Below are positions 1 through 9,564 of a stretch of DNA of 64,000 nucleotides, one piece after another. Origin of the DNA: Trichomonas vaginalis G3 (Eukaryota > Parabasalia > Trichomonadida > Trichomonadidae); contig NC_067207.1 in NCBI RefSeq assembly GCF_026262505.1, positions 31,836,082 through 31,900,081 on the forward strand, given 5' to 3'. The notes below the pieces were generated by a model. It had not been told where the DNA came from, did not search any database, and saw only the letters and a program-made list of their open reading frames with translations. Position numbers and translations under genes: made by a program. How positions within the stretch are numbered: position 1 is the stretch's first letter; every line of letters begins with the position of its first letter.

Positions 1-349
1 TCTTTGCGAAGCTGTTGAAGGTGAAGAAAGAGAAAAATCAGTAATATCCGCACAAACATTATATAATGAAGCCATAGAAATAACAAAAAAGGAATATCCA
101 CGTTATTCACCAACTTATCTTGGACTTTTCCTCAACTACTCTGTGTTTTTGCATGAAACATTGCATGCAAAAGCAGAAGCACTTCAAACTGCAATGGAAA
201 TTTCATCTTTACCAACAGATGAAATTGAACAAAATGATGAAGCAGCCAGTATTGAAGCTAGAACTATATTGAACCAAAATCTAGAAAATATTGGTGTTTG
301 GAAACAAGAAATCATGTCTTTAACCAATAATATTGAAAATAAGAAATAA
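1..349 (+). CDS. 14-3-3 family protein, C-terminal part (5' end outside window)
   Basis: The frame is open from the first bases and ends at a TAA at 347-349, giving about 115 residues. It reads like the last helices of a 14-3-3 protein: the stretch YNEAIEITKKEYP, then LGLFLNYSVFLHE (family pattern LGLALNFSVFYYE), then a final amphipathic helix ending in NLENIGVWKQE (family RDNLTLW). 14-3-3 proteins are dimeric adaptors in the cytosol that bind phosphoserine or phosphothreonine peptides. The LGLxLNxSVF helix lines the peptide groove. The start and the Lys/Arg/Tyr phosphate pocket in helices 3 and 5 lie off the left edge, so binding ability cannot be judged. The C-terminal tail is short and Asn/Lys-rich. 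Confidence 0.88.
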   Translation, partial: LCEAVEGEEREKSVISAQTLYNEAIEITKKEYPRYSPTYLGLFLNYSVFLHETLHAKAEALQTAMEISSLPTDEIEQNDEAASIEARTILNQNLENIGVWKQEIMSLTNNIENKK

Positions 350-829
350 TTTCTTATTATTTTTAAGATATTGGTTAATAAATGTTTGTTTCTACTATTT
401 AACATGAGAAAATCTTCGTGAATTAGATTTATTTGTTTAATTATTTTCATAATATTCTATTCTGAAGCATGTTTGGATTGAAATACAAAATTATTCATAA
501 ATTATCAAATGATTCATAATGTATTGCATTCATTTGAGTAAATTCTAATCAAAAAATACTTTTATCAATCTTTTGGTTTGTACAGAAACTGTCTAACGAT
601 TGATGATCATATCATTTCAGTGCATGTTAATTATAGCCTTGTATTGTTGATTAATTAGTGGCCGGATGAAAAATTTTTGTTTGTGAAAAATCTGACAAAA
701 AGTGACAATTCAATGTTTTCAAATCGGATAAATATTACTTAGGATTCAGATCCTAAGAGAACCAATTTGATTACACAATTCCGATATCCAAGAATCATCT
801 TATTCAAAAAGAAATCAACATAAATAGAC
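350..829. other. Intergenic, no gene seen
   Basis: AT-rich spacer between the 14-3-3 gene and a beta-helix relic. I see no open frame with protein-like composition, no tRNA boxes and no strong repeat. The only structure noticed is a short palindrome around 740-758, where ggattcagatcc is followed by more purine-rich sequence. Confidence 0.5.
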
Positions 830-1819
830 TTGAATTTTGTATTCAGTTGGGAAGAGTTCTATGAAAACACTTTCAATCAACGTAACAGAACTGATTTTTC
901 CGATCCTTATAAGTATTACATTTCAGATATTACATCATCAAAAGGATCCAGATTCATTGACTTCTATCAAAGTTCAACAACTTCAATCAAAATTCTTCTT
1001 GAATCATCATTATTTCATTCGAATCATATCGGAAGTACCTCAACAAAAGATGGGTATAGCGGATATGGCGGAAATATTTACATAAGAGCCAAATTAGATT
1101 TTGTTCAAAACAAAATTTGTTCATATAATTGTTCTTCAAGTCAATATGGACAACATTGCTATATACTTTCCCAATATAGTACCATTAAATACAAAAATTA
1201 CAATTATCTTTCTTCATATTCTGATTTAGGTCAATCACAAGGATATGGATATTCACCAATTCATCATGGTAATGGTGAAGTTATTATAAATAATGCAAAC
1301 GTTTCTAATTGCAGAACTTATCAACATTGTGGAATTTTCATTGAATTGACAAATTTTCCAGGAAATATTTCACAAACATCATTCATAAACAATTCAGCAA
1401 CATCTTATTATTGCATTTTATTTAGTGGATCTCAACCATATTCATATATAAAATCTAATTTTTTGAATAATAAAGTAACAAATCGATTATTTTATATATA
1501 TTTTCATGATATATCTATAATCGATAGTATCATTAAGAACAACACAGCAACAAACACGTTTTATACAAATAATAAAGTCTATTATTTAATCCACAGTATT
1601 GTAGATATCAAAGGATCTACATCTAAATTAAACACAGAATTATCAAAAACAGACGAATTCGAACACATTTTTTCTACAACAATTTCATGTGAATGTTGTT
1701 TCTCATTCATCATTAACCAACGAACTAAGATCAAACACATTAAGATTCATATTACTATTTTTAAATGTCTTTCTAGTTCATTTTTTGAAGAAGGATTTTC
1801 TGAATATTTCACTAAATAA
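830..1819 (+). pseudogene. Beta-helix (Pmp-like) surface protein relic
   Basis: An open frame of about 329 codons that contains no ATG at all: it follows a TAA at 821-823 and could open only at TTG. The product is rich in Asn, Ser, Tyr and Ile, with rung-like repeats such as NNANVSNCRTYQHCGIF, SQTSFINNSATSYYC and SIIKNNTATNTFY. This is the look of a parallel beta-helix, as in the large Pmp-like and related surface families of trichomonads. There is no signal peptide at the front, and no transmembrane segment with a short cytoplasmic tail at the end, both usual in that family. It is best read as an internal piece of a once longer gene. An upstream exon is possible, but I see no trichomonad-type 3' splice site (ACTAACACACAG) before it. 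Confidence 0.55.
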
Positions 1820-2591
1820 ACTAAATCTAAAATTCAATCCCCGATAAGAAATATTTTTCCTAATCATCAAAAATTTAAGGATTTTCATTCCCAATATTTC
1901 AGGTTAAAATCAGAATTCCGTATAATGTAAGTTTTGTAAAATGCATGGTTTGAGTGGAAAATTGAGCACTTTCCTGTACATAAACACTCTGTCAAACACT
2001 GTAAAAGGCCATTTTTCCCTGTAAGAAAGTATTCATTTGGTTATAATTTGCAAACTTTTTTTCTCAATAATCTTCCTCCCTGTTCTCAGAAATTTGAATT
2101 AATTTTTGTTTTGAGTATATTTTTCAACCAAAAAATCATTATTGAAAGTTTTGGAATTCAATATTGGAAAATAACATACTCTCAAAAATGATAATTAATA
2201 TTTGCTGCCATTAAGGTGAGTTAATTCTTCCTGACAAAGACTTCACTATACAATTCATATGAACTTTTTCTGTTCTTTGTTATTAAAAATGCGGATGTCT
2301 CTTGGAAATTGAATTGAGTGTTACAAATTATCTTGAACCAAGCATCTAAGCATCAAAAAATTTTTAAATCATTTCCATCCTAAAAGATGAGATTATGGAC
2401 TTTTTGAAGAAAGGTGTTACTATTCTCGTAGTTTTCACTTAAAGGATCACTAAGTTACAAAAATGTATGCTTTGCAAATCTAATATTATTAATACTTTTT
2501 GAATGTCCTAAAATTGCAAGGGTGCCAACTATTTATAAGTCTGAGATTAAGTATCATAAAGAAATAAATCATATTTATTCAAACAAACATA
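1820..2591. other. Intergenic, no gene seen
   Basis: AT-rich spacer between a plus-strand relic and a minus-strand gene. No plausible coding frame, RNA gene or strong inverted repeat was found by eye. Confidence 0.5.
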
Positions 2592-3557
2592 TTATAGAAA
2601 TGGTTTTGTTTCTGCGTCATCATCTTCTGATTTCAGTTTATAAGGTCCTTCCTCGAAATCGAATCCGTCAACTTCTCGTGGAAGAGGACATGGACAAAGC
2701 CACAATGCCATGTATTTCTTTGATCCACAGATTTCTACAAATCCTTCTAAACAAGAATCGTGGTAATAGATGAAATCTTTCTTCTTCAAATGTTCTATAA
2801 GTGTTGTATTGTTGTGAAGTAAAAAAAGCTGATTTAAAACGTTCATATTTGCTAAATATGCAAAAAAGAATCCAATAGCAAAAAGTGGTATTGCGTATAG
2901 CCAAGACATATGCAACTTGTGTTGGTATAACAAATAAAACAAGCAAACAAGCCAACCGTCGATATACAATGAAAAACCGATAATTGCCATTAAAAAGTAT
3001 CTGTGGTTGTAGAGTCCGATGAATGAACCTGCCCAAGAGCAGTAATGGTCGCCTCTGAGTATGAAATATCCGATATTTGATGAAAACCAAGCTCTTTTAG
3101 GACTTTCATGAGATTTTGCCCATTCATCTTGCTCATCATTAAGCGCAAATCCTGATCTGAGCTCGTTCTTTGTAAACGTTCGTTTCTTTGTCACAGACCA
3201 ATTCCAAGGTAGAAAACCAGGGTTGATGTATCTCGCTGCTGTGATATTACCAATGGCATATATCATTGTGAAATATGTATACACCATCATAATGTTCGAA
3301 TACGGTGTTGATAAATTTGGATAAACGTATTTCATCCATATAAATTGAGCAATTATGTTATAAACAATGACTAAGTCGACTATTTTCAATTGAACAAATT
3401 GAAAATTACAAAAGAAAACTGTTGGATCGAGAGTTTTCCAACAACAAGGTAATCCGAATGCAGGCTTCCATTCAGTAAGTGGTGGTGGTTCATTATTAAG
3501 GTATTTTAGTGTTGGTTCTATTTGATCCGTCGTTGTTGGAGCTGTTTGATCAGCCAT
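2592..3557 (-). CDS. DHHC-family palmitoyltransferase-like protein with DHYC motif and no zinc ladder
   Basis: A 321-residue membrane protein, transcribed leftwards. Hydrophobic helices lie near residues 57-76, 88-106, 188-210 and 215-240. Between the second and third is GDHYCSWAGSFIGLYNHRYF, which matches the end of a DHHC cysteine-rich domain, with DHYC at 170-173. An NPG (112-114) stands where the family has DPG, and NTTLIE follows the last helix where the family has TTxE. DHHC enzymes transfer palmitate to cysteines of membrane-associated proteins, and a DHYC version is used by yeast Akr1. The odd point is that the upstream Cys/His zinc ligands (family RTHHCxxCxxC) are replaced by RAWFSSNIGYF, so the fold or activity may differ. 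An initiator-like TCACTT lies about 40 bases upstream. A canonical family member lies 1.3 kb away on the same strand. Confidence 0.8.
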   Translation of the reverse strand: MADQTAPTTTDQIEPTLKYLNNEPPPLTEWKPAFGLPCCWKTLDPTVFFCNFQFVQLKIVDLVIVYNIIAQFIWMKYVYPNLSTPYSNIMMVYTYFTMIYAIGNITAARYINPGFLPWNWSVTKKRTFTKNELRSGFALNDEQDEWAKSHESPKRAWFSSNIGYFILRGDHYCSWAGSFIGLYNHRYFLMAIIGFSLYIDGWLVCLFYLLYQHKLHMSWLYAIPLFAIGFFFAYLANMNVLNQLFLLHNNTTLIEHLKKKDFIYYHDSCLEGFVEICGSKKYMALWLCPCPLPREVDGFDFEEGPYKLKSEDDDAETKPFL

Positions 3558-3619
3558 AAAAAATTTAAAAAGATTTTCTATTCATTCAAATTTGATTCAA
3601 GTGAATGATCGGCAAACCC

Positions 3620-3645
3620 AAATTTTAGCTAAAAGTGACAGGGAA
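3620..3645 (-). promoter_or_regulatory. Initiator-like block TCACTTTTAGCTAAAATT
   Basis: On the minus strand, about 65-80 bases before the DHYC gene, the sequence reads TCACTTTTAGCTAAAATT. TCACTTT fits the trichomonad initiator (TCAYTW). The same 18 bases recur on the plus strand near 4260-4277. The copy here could drive the DHYC gene, although a second TCACTT lies nearer its ATG. Confidence 0.4.
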
Positions 3646-3697
3646 AAAAAACGTTTAGTATTAAAAAAAAGACCGATGAGAGCTTCGTTCGAAATAT

Positions 3698-3759
3698 AGA
3701 GGGAACTGAGAATGCGCAACCATTCTCAGGGAATATTGGATGCTATTCCCGTTCCCTCT
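3698..3759. other. Perfect three-way-junction inverted repeat
   Basis: Sixty-two bases that fold completely into three helices with no unpaired base at the junction. The outer stem is AGAGGGAAC (3698-3706) with GTTCCCTCT (3751-3759). Arm one is TGAGAATG (3707-3714) with CATTCTCA (3721-3728) around a 6-base loop. Arm two is GGGAATA (3729-3735) with TATTCCC (3744-3750) around an 8-base loop. As RNA the outer stem can extend four more pairs with one GU. It lies between a gene promoter and a repeat block and encodes no protein. It may be a structured RNA, a transposon footprint or a protein-binding cruciform. Confidence 0.7.
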
Positions 3760-4012
3760 GTATGGAAAATTGAGGTTTTCAAAGGGAGTTAAAATAATAT
3801 CAAATTTATACTAATTTACTTCAAAATACAAAAGTATTTGACAGCTAAAATTAGTTACTTTAGCAAGCCTATCAATACCCTTTTACGATTATTGCTACTT
3901 TTTCGAAATAAAATAAATTTATTATCAAAAACCTTTTTTTTCTTAGTAAAAATAAACGAAATTTTTTACCTTATGAACTTTTGATGGAAATATGCAAATT
4001 TAAAATAATAAA

Positions 4013-4145
4013 GAAAGCCGCGAGCGAAGCGATCGGCTTAGTTCGAAGATTTTGATTCAAATCTTTGCTGATCGGTAATTCGCGGAAGCCGCGAGCGAAT
4101 CGAGCGGCTTAGGTCTAAGATTTTGATTCAAATCTTTGCTTATAT
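4013..4145. repeat. Two direct copies of a GC-rich palindromic repeat
   Basis: Two copies of about 58 bp start near 4015 and 4086. Each opens with a GC-rich block of the type AAGCCGCGAGCGAA...CGGCTT, a 6-7 bp stem, followed by an AT-rich tail containing GATTTTGATTCAAATC, itself a palindrome. The GC content is sharply above the surroundings. The first copy is followed by TGATCGGTAATTCGCGG, and GATCGGTAAT recurs near 4217. Confidence 0.65.
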
Positions 4146-4227
4146 TCCTTAAATTCTTTATGAAACTCGCAACAGTTCCATAAAAAATTTTAAATTCTAA
4201 ACTGTCGAAATTACCGATCGGTAATCA

Positions 4228-4284
4228 CACCCTTCACAAGTGTGTCACTTTTTACAAGTGTGTCACTTTTAGCTAAAATTACCC
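4228..4284 (+). promoter_or_regulatory. Tandem initiator-like repeats with no gene behind them
   Basis: The block reads CACAAGTGTGTCACTTTTTA then CAAGTGTGTCACTTTTAGCT, two tandem copies each carrying TCACTTTT, which fits the trichomonad initiator. The second copy shares TCACTTTTAGCTAAAATT with the block upstream of the DHYC gene. No coding frame follows on the plus strand. It could start a non-coding transcript or be the relic of a duplicated promoter. Confidence 0.4.
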
Positions 4285-4860
4285 CTACTCGTTTTCTTTG
4301 TAAAATTATATAGTTAACTACTGGTCAAATCGAAATTCATAGAAAATATATGCAGTATGATATGAGTTGTCATATGATATAATTCAGTAATGACTATTCA
4401 TGCTTCTTGCAGACTTAAAGGTAAAAAATCTTTAAATTTCAGAAAGAAATAAACAAAATATTTATACAAATTTACTCTAGGAACTTCTATGAAGATAAAA
4501 CAGAAAATTAAGATATAAAACAAACAGCCGAATGCTTCTTTACCTTTGAAATTAAAATTAATTTGAATCTGTTTTCAATTGATAAAGAACCATTACTAAT
4601 ATGAAAGGTAGACCAGCAAAAAATACGTTATTTCGCAATTTTTTTAAAAAAATCTTATGGTACTTATTTTCATTTGAATAGCCTCTCAGATGAATATAAT
4701 TTTTAATAATAATATCTCAAAATCGGCCCGATAACTTTCATGCGATACTTCGCACATCAAATATCCATCCCCTATATAGTAAGTATCCATAGCCAAAATC
4801 AAAAATTATTGGTAAAAATTTTGCTGGTCTACCTTTCTAATATGTGCACAGATGCTGTTT

Positions 4861-5721
4861 TTATATATTTTCAGATACATTCTGAAAATTATAATTCTCA
4901 TTTGTTAATAAGTCAGTATCATTACGATATTCTGGTAGCATCCATTCGAAACCAGTAAGTTTTGATTTGCGTGGTATAAGAAAACGCATTTTTCCTGTAC
5001 CAAATATTTGATTTAAATTTTCTTCAACTCCGAGATCGTAAGGATTGTTTTTTGTGCGTGATAGCATTTCAACAACAGTTGTGTTATCTTTAATGCGTCC
5101 GATAACCTCTGCTTTCAACTTTACAATTAAACCAAAAAACATGACGAAAATAACTGTAAAACAAAATATTCTAACTCGTTCTGTAACAGAATAGTAAATC
5201 GGTATCATGCATTGTAATATCATAAATGTTAAATCTATGATGCCCCAGTTTAACATTACGATAAAAGGCTGAATATTTCGTAAAGCAACGCATTTTCCAA
5301 TTGTTGGACAGTGGTGGTCCATTCTCAAATGGCATTTATTGCAAAAACTGCAATGATGGCACCTTGGTGGTTTTGGTAATCCGCATTTCTCGCAAATTGG
5401 TAATGAATCTAGTGTTTCTTTGCTAATTAATTTGTATCGTATATTTTTTCGTAAGAAATCTTGAAGTCTACCATTATCGCCACAAACTGTAATAATTAAA
5501 GCGTAAATATACAATGAAAACAATATTATATCGCATATTGCAAGTAATATGATTAAATTTTCCCCTACTACTTTGGATATTGGTATTAGATAATGATACC
5601 AGAATGAAATTACGAGACCAAGAACGCCAAATGATATAATTGAAGGACCTAAGAATTTAAAAAGGTAATACCCAAATGTATGATAGAAATCGCGCCTATG
5701 TGGGACTAAGGCAAACTTCAT
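4861..5721 (-). CDS. DHHC-type palmitoyltransferase
   Basis: A 286-residue membrane protein with a complete DHHC cysteine-rich domain: CEKCGLPKPPRCHHCSFCNKC (C110, C113, C121-HHC124, C127, C130) followed by DHHC at 135-138. Two hydrophobic helices precede it (about 24-45 and 55-78) and two follow (about 152-172 and 178-200), the usual four-helix plan. The enzyme attaches palmitate to cysteines of proteins at Golgi, plasma or endosomal membranes, with the DHHC cysteine carrying the acyl group. NTTVVEML after the last helix stands in for the family TTxE motif, and DHHCPTIGKC for DHHCPWxxNC. It lies head to tail behind the DHYC gene, separated by 1.3 kb, so an operon-like link is unlikely. Confidence 0.93.
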   Translation of the reverse strand: MKFALVPHRRDFYHTFGYYLFKFLGPSIISFGVLGLVISFWYHYLIPISKVVGENLIILLAICDIILFSLYIYALIITVCGDNGRLQDFLRKNIRYKLISKETLDSLPICEKCGLPKPPRCHHCSFCNKCHLRMDHHCPTIGKCVALRNIQPFIVMLNWGIIDLTFMILQCMIPIYYSVTERVRIFCFTVIFVMFFGLIVKLKAEVIGRIKDNTTVVEMLSRTKNNPYDLGVEENLNQIFGTGKMRFLIPRKSKLTGFEWMLPEYRNDTDLLTNENYNFQNVSENI

Positions 5722-5966
5722 CTGATACGATTTCTATCACAAATATATATTTTATAAACCGAAAACATAAAACTCTAATAGAAAAATGTGTATATTAATT
5801 TGTTGTCAAAGAATGGATCTGAAATCTCAAAGTAAATTCCCTATGAAAAAAGAAATTCGCCAAAATTGATTTCTTGTTGTTTGTTTGGATGTGTGAAATT
5901 GCATAAAACGATGAAATTCAGAAATTGGATTGGATATATAATTTCAGAATAAAAGTGACAGAGCTG

Positions 5967-7394
5967 ATGAATTGTCCAATTGAAATTCCCTCAATTTCTG
6001 CGTGGATTGAGAGGAACAAAAGGATATCTCCAAATGTTAAATTCGATGTAACTGATGGAGATACAAAGAAAATTCAAAGCTACAAAGCAAATAAAGAAAG
6101 ATATTTAACAACTCTCATGAATTGTAAAAAAAATCTTGAAATGATGAAGAATCAAGCTATAAAAACTATCTCTGAAGTTCATGATGCTCCATTTATGAAA
6201 TTGGGCCATCTTAGTTTTAATGATCAGACTCAGAACACAGAAATGCATAAATTAGTATTCTTACATCGAAAAATACAAAGTATTACACTGAAATCTAGCA
6301 ATGAAACTCTCAATAACTTGATAGAAAAAATAGAAGATTGTGAAAAACTCAAAGAGCTTCTTCTTGATCAAAAAATACCTGAAAATATTGTTATAAAAAT
6401 TGATGAGACCTTTTTCATGTACTCGATTTCGATGAAATTACAAAAATTAACTTTTAGAATCACAGCTCTTCAAAACTACTATTCTAAGCTCGAAGAAAAG
6501 ACCAAATTATTTTCCCCACCAAAATGGTTTACGGATTTCCCTGGATTTATGCACCAGGCCCTTTCATCAGCTGTTTCCCATTTAGATAAGACTCTATCGT
6601 ACATACCACCTCAATCTTGGGAGTTGCCACTATCTAGATACTGTTTTAGTGGTATAAGCGACTACGGCCAGAAAATTGATGAAATATGTAAAACAATTTT
6701 GACAATGCCGCCACCGGACTTCCTCAAAAGTGTTCTAGAACTCGGTCTTACCTTAATTCCAGACCAAGAATCATTTTCTACGCCTGAATTAAGCGTTGGA
6801 CTTTTATTATATTTCAGAGTCATATTTGATCGATTGTACGAGTTATATCCCGACATTTTATTCGTCAAGAAAGAGAATGAAGCCGTCAAAATGGCTCAAT
6901 TATCAAATCTTCCTTGCGAATTATATTTATTACCGGAAAAGTCATCTCCTGACCACATATCTACACAACCCATACGTGAGGCATTCCGAAATGACTACTA
7001 TTACCGCAGTGCGACTCAGTTTTTGGAGTCATCCATGTTTTGTACGAATCCCATTGATGATTTGTACGCAATTCATAAGACATTGCTATGTATTAATAAG
7101 GCAGCATTGATGCAACGCATGAAAGAAAAGGTTGCTTCGATTAATGACATCAATGAACTACTTTGCTTTGATGATTTGTTTGTTTTGTTCTTAGGATGCT
7201 ATCTATCATCTGATTTATATGAATTTATGAGTATTGCTGACTTTGTTGCTCGTTTTTCACCTGCATTTTGCTTATCTAACTCTTTCGAGTACGCACAAGC
7301 AACTTTAGAATCTTTGGTTACTCATATCAATTCTATAACTCCAGATATTCTTAGAGAAAGACTTGTCAAAATCAGAAATTCCCAAAATCAATAA
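5967..7394 (+). CDS. VPS9-domain protein, putative Rab5-family exchange factor
   Basis: The frame is open from 5925 at a TTG, but the first ATG is at 5967, giving 475 residues. The first 200 residues are largely helical and probably coiled. The region around 360-454 looks like a VPS9 domain: NPIDDLYAIHKTLLCI, then CFDDLFVLFLGCYLSSDLYE, then ADFVARFSPAF and FEYAQATLESLVTHI. This parallels the family pattern (G)ADDLLPVLIYVL...IxxF...Y..T.lesAi.fI. VPS9 domains load GTP onto Rab5/Rab21/Rab22-type GTPases on early endosomes. The exact Asp and Tyr finger residues need an alignment. A second VPS9-like gene lies 8 kb downstream on the other strand, and a Rab5-like GTPase is also present in the window. 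Confidence 0.7.
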   Translation: MNCPIEIPSISAWIERNKRISPNVKFDVTDGDTKKIQSYKANKERYLTTLMNCKKNLEMMKNQAIKTISEVHDAPFMKLGHLSFNDQTQNTEMHKLVFLHRKIQSITLKSSNETLNNLIEKIEDCEKLKELLLDQKIPENIVIKIDETFFMYSISMKLQKLTFRITALQNYYSKLEEKTKLFSPPKWFTDFPGFMHQALSSAVSHLDKTLSYIPPQSWELPLSRYCFSGISDYGQKIDEICKTILTMPPPDFLKSVLELGLTLIPDQESFSTPELSVGLLLYFRVIFDRLYELYPDILFVKKENEAVKMAQLSNLPCELYLLPEKSSPDHISTQPIREAFRNDYYYRSATQFLESSMFCTNPIDDLYAIHKTLLCINKAALMQRMKEKVASINDINELLCFDDLFVLFLGCYLSSDLYEFMSIADFVARFSPAFCLSNSFEYAQATLESLVTHINSITPDILRERLVKIRNSQNQ

Positions 7395-7828
7395 TTTTAT
7401 TGTTCTTTGTTTATTATTTTTGTTTATTATATTATGTTAAACCCATGAAAATTAAATCTAATATCTTTTTTACCTTAGAAAAACAATTTACAACTTCAAA
7501 AATCAGATATCTCATAAATTACTCTTAATTGAAGTCGTTTAATAGCTTATAACTACTACAATTGATTTGTTTAGACATAGTGTTGTGGTAAAAATCAGGA
7601 AAATATGAATAAATTTAAAATTTTGTGATATATGTCATTTAACCAAAGTAACTATTGAGATTTTAAACTTTATACGCAAGATATATCAGATTCTATGTGT
7701 TTTGAGATGACATCAATATGATTTGAATCAAATATTATCCATAAAATCCGAAATCACCAGGCTCAAAGGGAAATTTGTATTAGTTGCATAGTGTAGTTCG
7801 TCATTAGATAAACAATATAAATTCAAAA
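7395..7828. other. Intergenic, no gene seen
   Basis: AT-rich spacer between two plus-strand genes. No coding frame or RNA gene seen. It should hold the 3' end signal of the VPS9 gene and the promoter of the Sec23/24-like gene, which has AATTCAAAA immediately before its ATG. Confidence 0.4.
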
Positions 7829-9103
7829 ATGTTGACGCTTTTATCTAAATACGACGATCCTAAAGATTCATTCGGACTTTTACAGTTAAAAGGAGTAGGC
7901 GAAATCAAATACGATGTTTCCATGAGTATTCCTAAATGCAAAATCTGCGGTTGTCAAGAATTTCCTATCAAAGGAGATGAACAACTCTGCAAATGCCCAA
8001 TTTGTTATCCAAACGAGGATTATGTTGATCAAATTGTAAAATTATCAGGAGAAATTAACGATGCACAGCATTATTTTTTCATTTTTGATACTTCATACAA
8101 AATGAGTTATATTATCAAGCAATTAATACAATTATCAAGCATCATGGGAGACGAACAGACAGTTACTATTATCGGGATTTCAAATCTCACAACAATAATT
8201 TATAAAAGTGATTTAGGAGTGGCAACTCTATTTACTTTCAAAGATATGAGCGAGTTTAAGACCAGTAAATTATATGCTGTTAACAAAAAGACTCTAATTG
8301 ATACAATTATCCCTGGAATGCCAACAATTTTCAACATAACAAGAAATCAAGAGACAGGACAAGCCATTAATTTAACTCATGTTGTCGATTTACTTACGAA
8401 ATTCACTTTTATACCTTGCTACATTGCTTTATTCTACATTCGTCGCGAATCTGCAATAATTACATCAGATGAAGCCTTAGATCTTGGTAGTAATATCAGC
8501 CAAGGTGATAAGAACATTATTCATTTCATTGCTGAGAAAGGATTCAAAAGATTAACTGCAATTGCCAGAGTTTCAGGCGGAATTGTTGTTAAACCTGTTA
8601 GAAAGGATAAAACATTCGTAAGGAATCTTATTAATGTCTCTTCTCGCTCTCTTGTTAAGTTATTTGTTCCGAAATCTGTCAAACTCGTTGTTTCTACAAA
8701 CGAATTCGCTTTCAAACAGAAATCACAGTACTCAAAGTATGTAACCTCTCAAATTCGCGGTTTGGCCTGTCTTTTCAAAGTCCAACAAATTAATGAAAAA
8801 TCTTCCATTAATATTGTCGAAATAAGCGAAACAGCAGTTGGAAAATGCATGGTATTGCATCGCCATAAGATTGATGCTCCAGAAAACCAGCAATTACAGA
8901 GAGAAATGAAAATGAAACTTGCAGTTTACAAAGTACTCAAAACAGCGTGGCAGGGTGATAATATTTTGAAATTAATGCAAAGTTTGATCACTGACGATAT
9001 GAAGAAAGGAACAGCAATTGATAATTACGGAGTTAATCCTGATGAAGACATTTATTCACTCTATCAAGTCCTAACTAAGGTCGGATATGTTTATAATTCA
9101 TAA
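7829..9103 (+). CDS. Sec23/Sec24-like protein (divergent COPII coat subunit)
   Basis: A 424-residue protein. Residues 37-59 form a zinc-ribbon-like cluster (C37xxC40 and C56xxC59, with extra C42 and C54), followed at about 75-165 by a von Willebrand A/trunk-like stretch beginning HYFFIFDTSYKMSYIIKQL. This order, zinc finger then trunk, matches Sec23 and Sec24, which form the inner COPII coat and select cargo at ER exit sites. The later beta-rich and helical regions (LVKLFVPKSVKLVVSTNEF; DNILKLMQSLITDD) are compatible with the beta-sandwich and helical domains. It is far shorter than usual (Sec23 is about 760 residues) and lacks an obvious gelsolin domain, so it may be a divergent paralogue. 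The ATG at 7829 has no earlier in-frame alternative. Confidence 0.5.
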   Translation: MLTLLSKYDDPKDSFGLLQLKGVGEIKYDVSMSIPKCKICGCQEFPIKGDEQLCKCPICYPNEDYVDQIVKLSGEINDAQHYFFIFDTSYKMSYIIKQLIQLSSIMGDEQTVTIIGISNLTTIIYKSDLGVATLFTFKDMSEFKTSKLYAVNKKTLIDTIIPGMPTIFNITRNQETGQAINLTHVVDLLTKFTFIPCYIALFYIRRESAIITSDEALDLGSNISQGDKNIIHFIAEKGFKRLTAIARVSGGIVVKPVRKDKTFVRNLINVSSRSLVKLFVPKSVKLVVSTNEFAFKQKSQYSKYVTSQIRGLACLFKVQQINEKSSINIVEISETAVGKCMVLHRHKIDAPENQQLQREMKMKLAVYKVLKTAWQGDNILKLMQSLITDDMKKGTAIDNYGVNPDEDIYSLYQVLTKVGYVYNS

Positions 9104-9564
9104 ATAGTTTGTATTTTCTAAAGTTTTACTATTATTTTTCAAAGATTTTTAGAAAAATTTGATTTTTATTGAAGAGTTACTAAAAGAAAAGTAGAATTAA
9201 TAGCTAAAAGATGATAGACATTTGTATGCTTATCGTCAGCTATGGGTTTTGGTTCTATTACCGAGGAAATAACGAATTGAGCAAATTTGCAATAATAATT
9301 TTAACTGAAAAAGAATTGAGTTTTGAAATTAGCAGATAGATATGTATTTGTTTTTCGAAGATGAAAGGATAACTGACAAAATTCCGAATAACGAAGTTGC
9401 GAAATCGGCCAATTCTCAGCAAATATTAACTAACAAATATAGACAATTTGAATTATCAGTTTTATTTTAGTCACGGGTTATGCAGAATTTTCCCCGCTAA
9501 ATTTTTTTAACACCCATTCAAAAAAATTATACATTTACAATTGTCACTTTTTGAGTTATACATT
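9104..9564. other. Intergenic with promoter of the acidic protein gene
   Basis: AT-rich spacer. The only feature I can support is the initiator-like TCACTTT at 9544-9550, about 15 bases before the next ATG. Confidence 0.5.
9544..9550 (+). promoter_or_regulatory. Trichomonad-type initiator TCACTTT
   Basis: TCACTTT fits the trichomonad initiator TCAYTW and lies 14 bases before the ATG at 9565. It supports that ATG as the start rather than the in-frame TTG at 9541. Confidence 0.6.

Noticed and set aside
4740-4958. Plus-strand frame of 72 codons
   Set aside because: It overlaps the 3' end of the DHHC gene on the other strand and has no protein-like pattern.
5925-5966. Longer start of the first VPS9 gene at TTG 5925
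   Set aside because: No ATG in frame before 5967; a TTG start is unlikely in this host.
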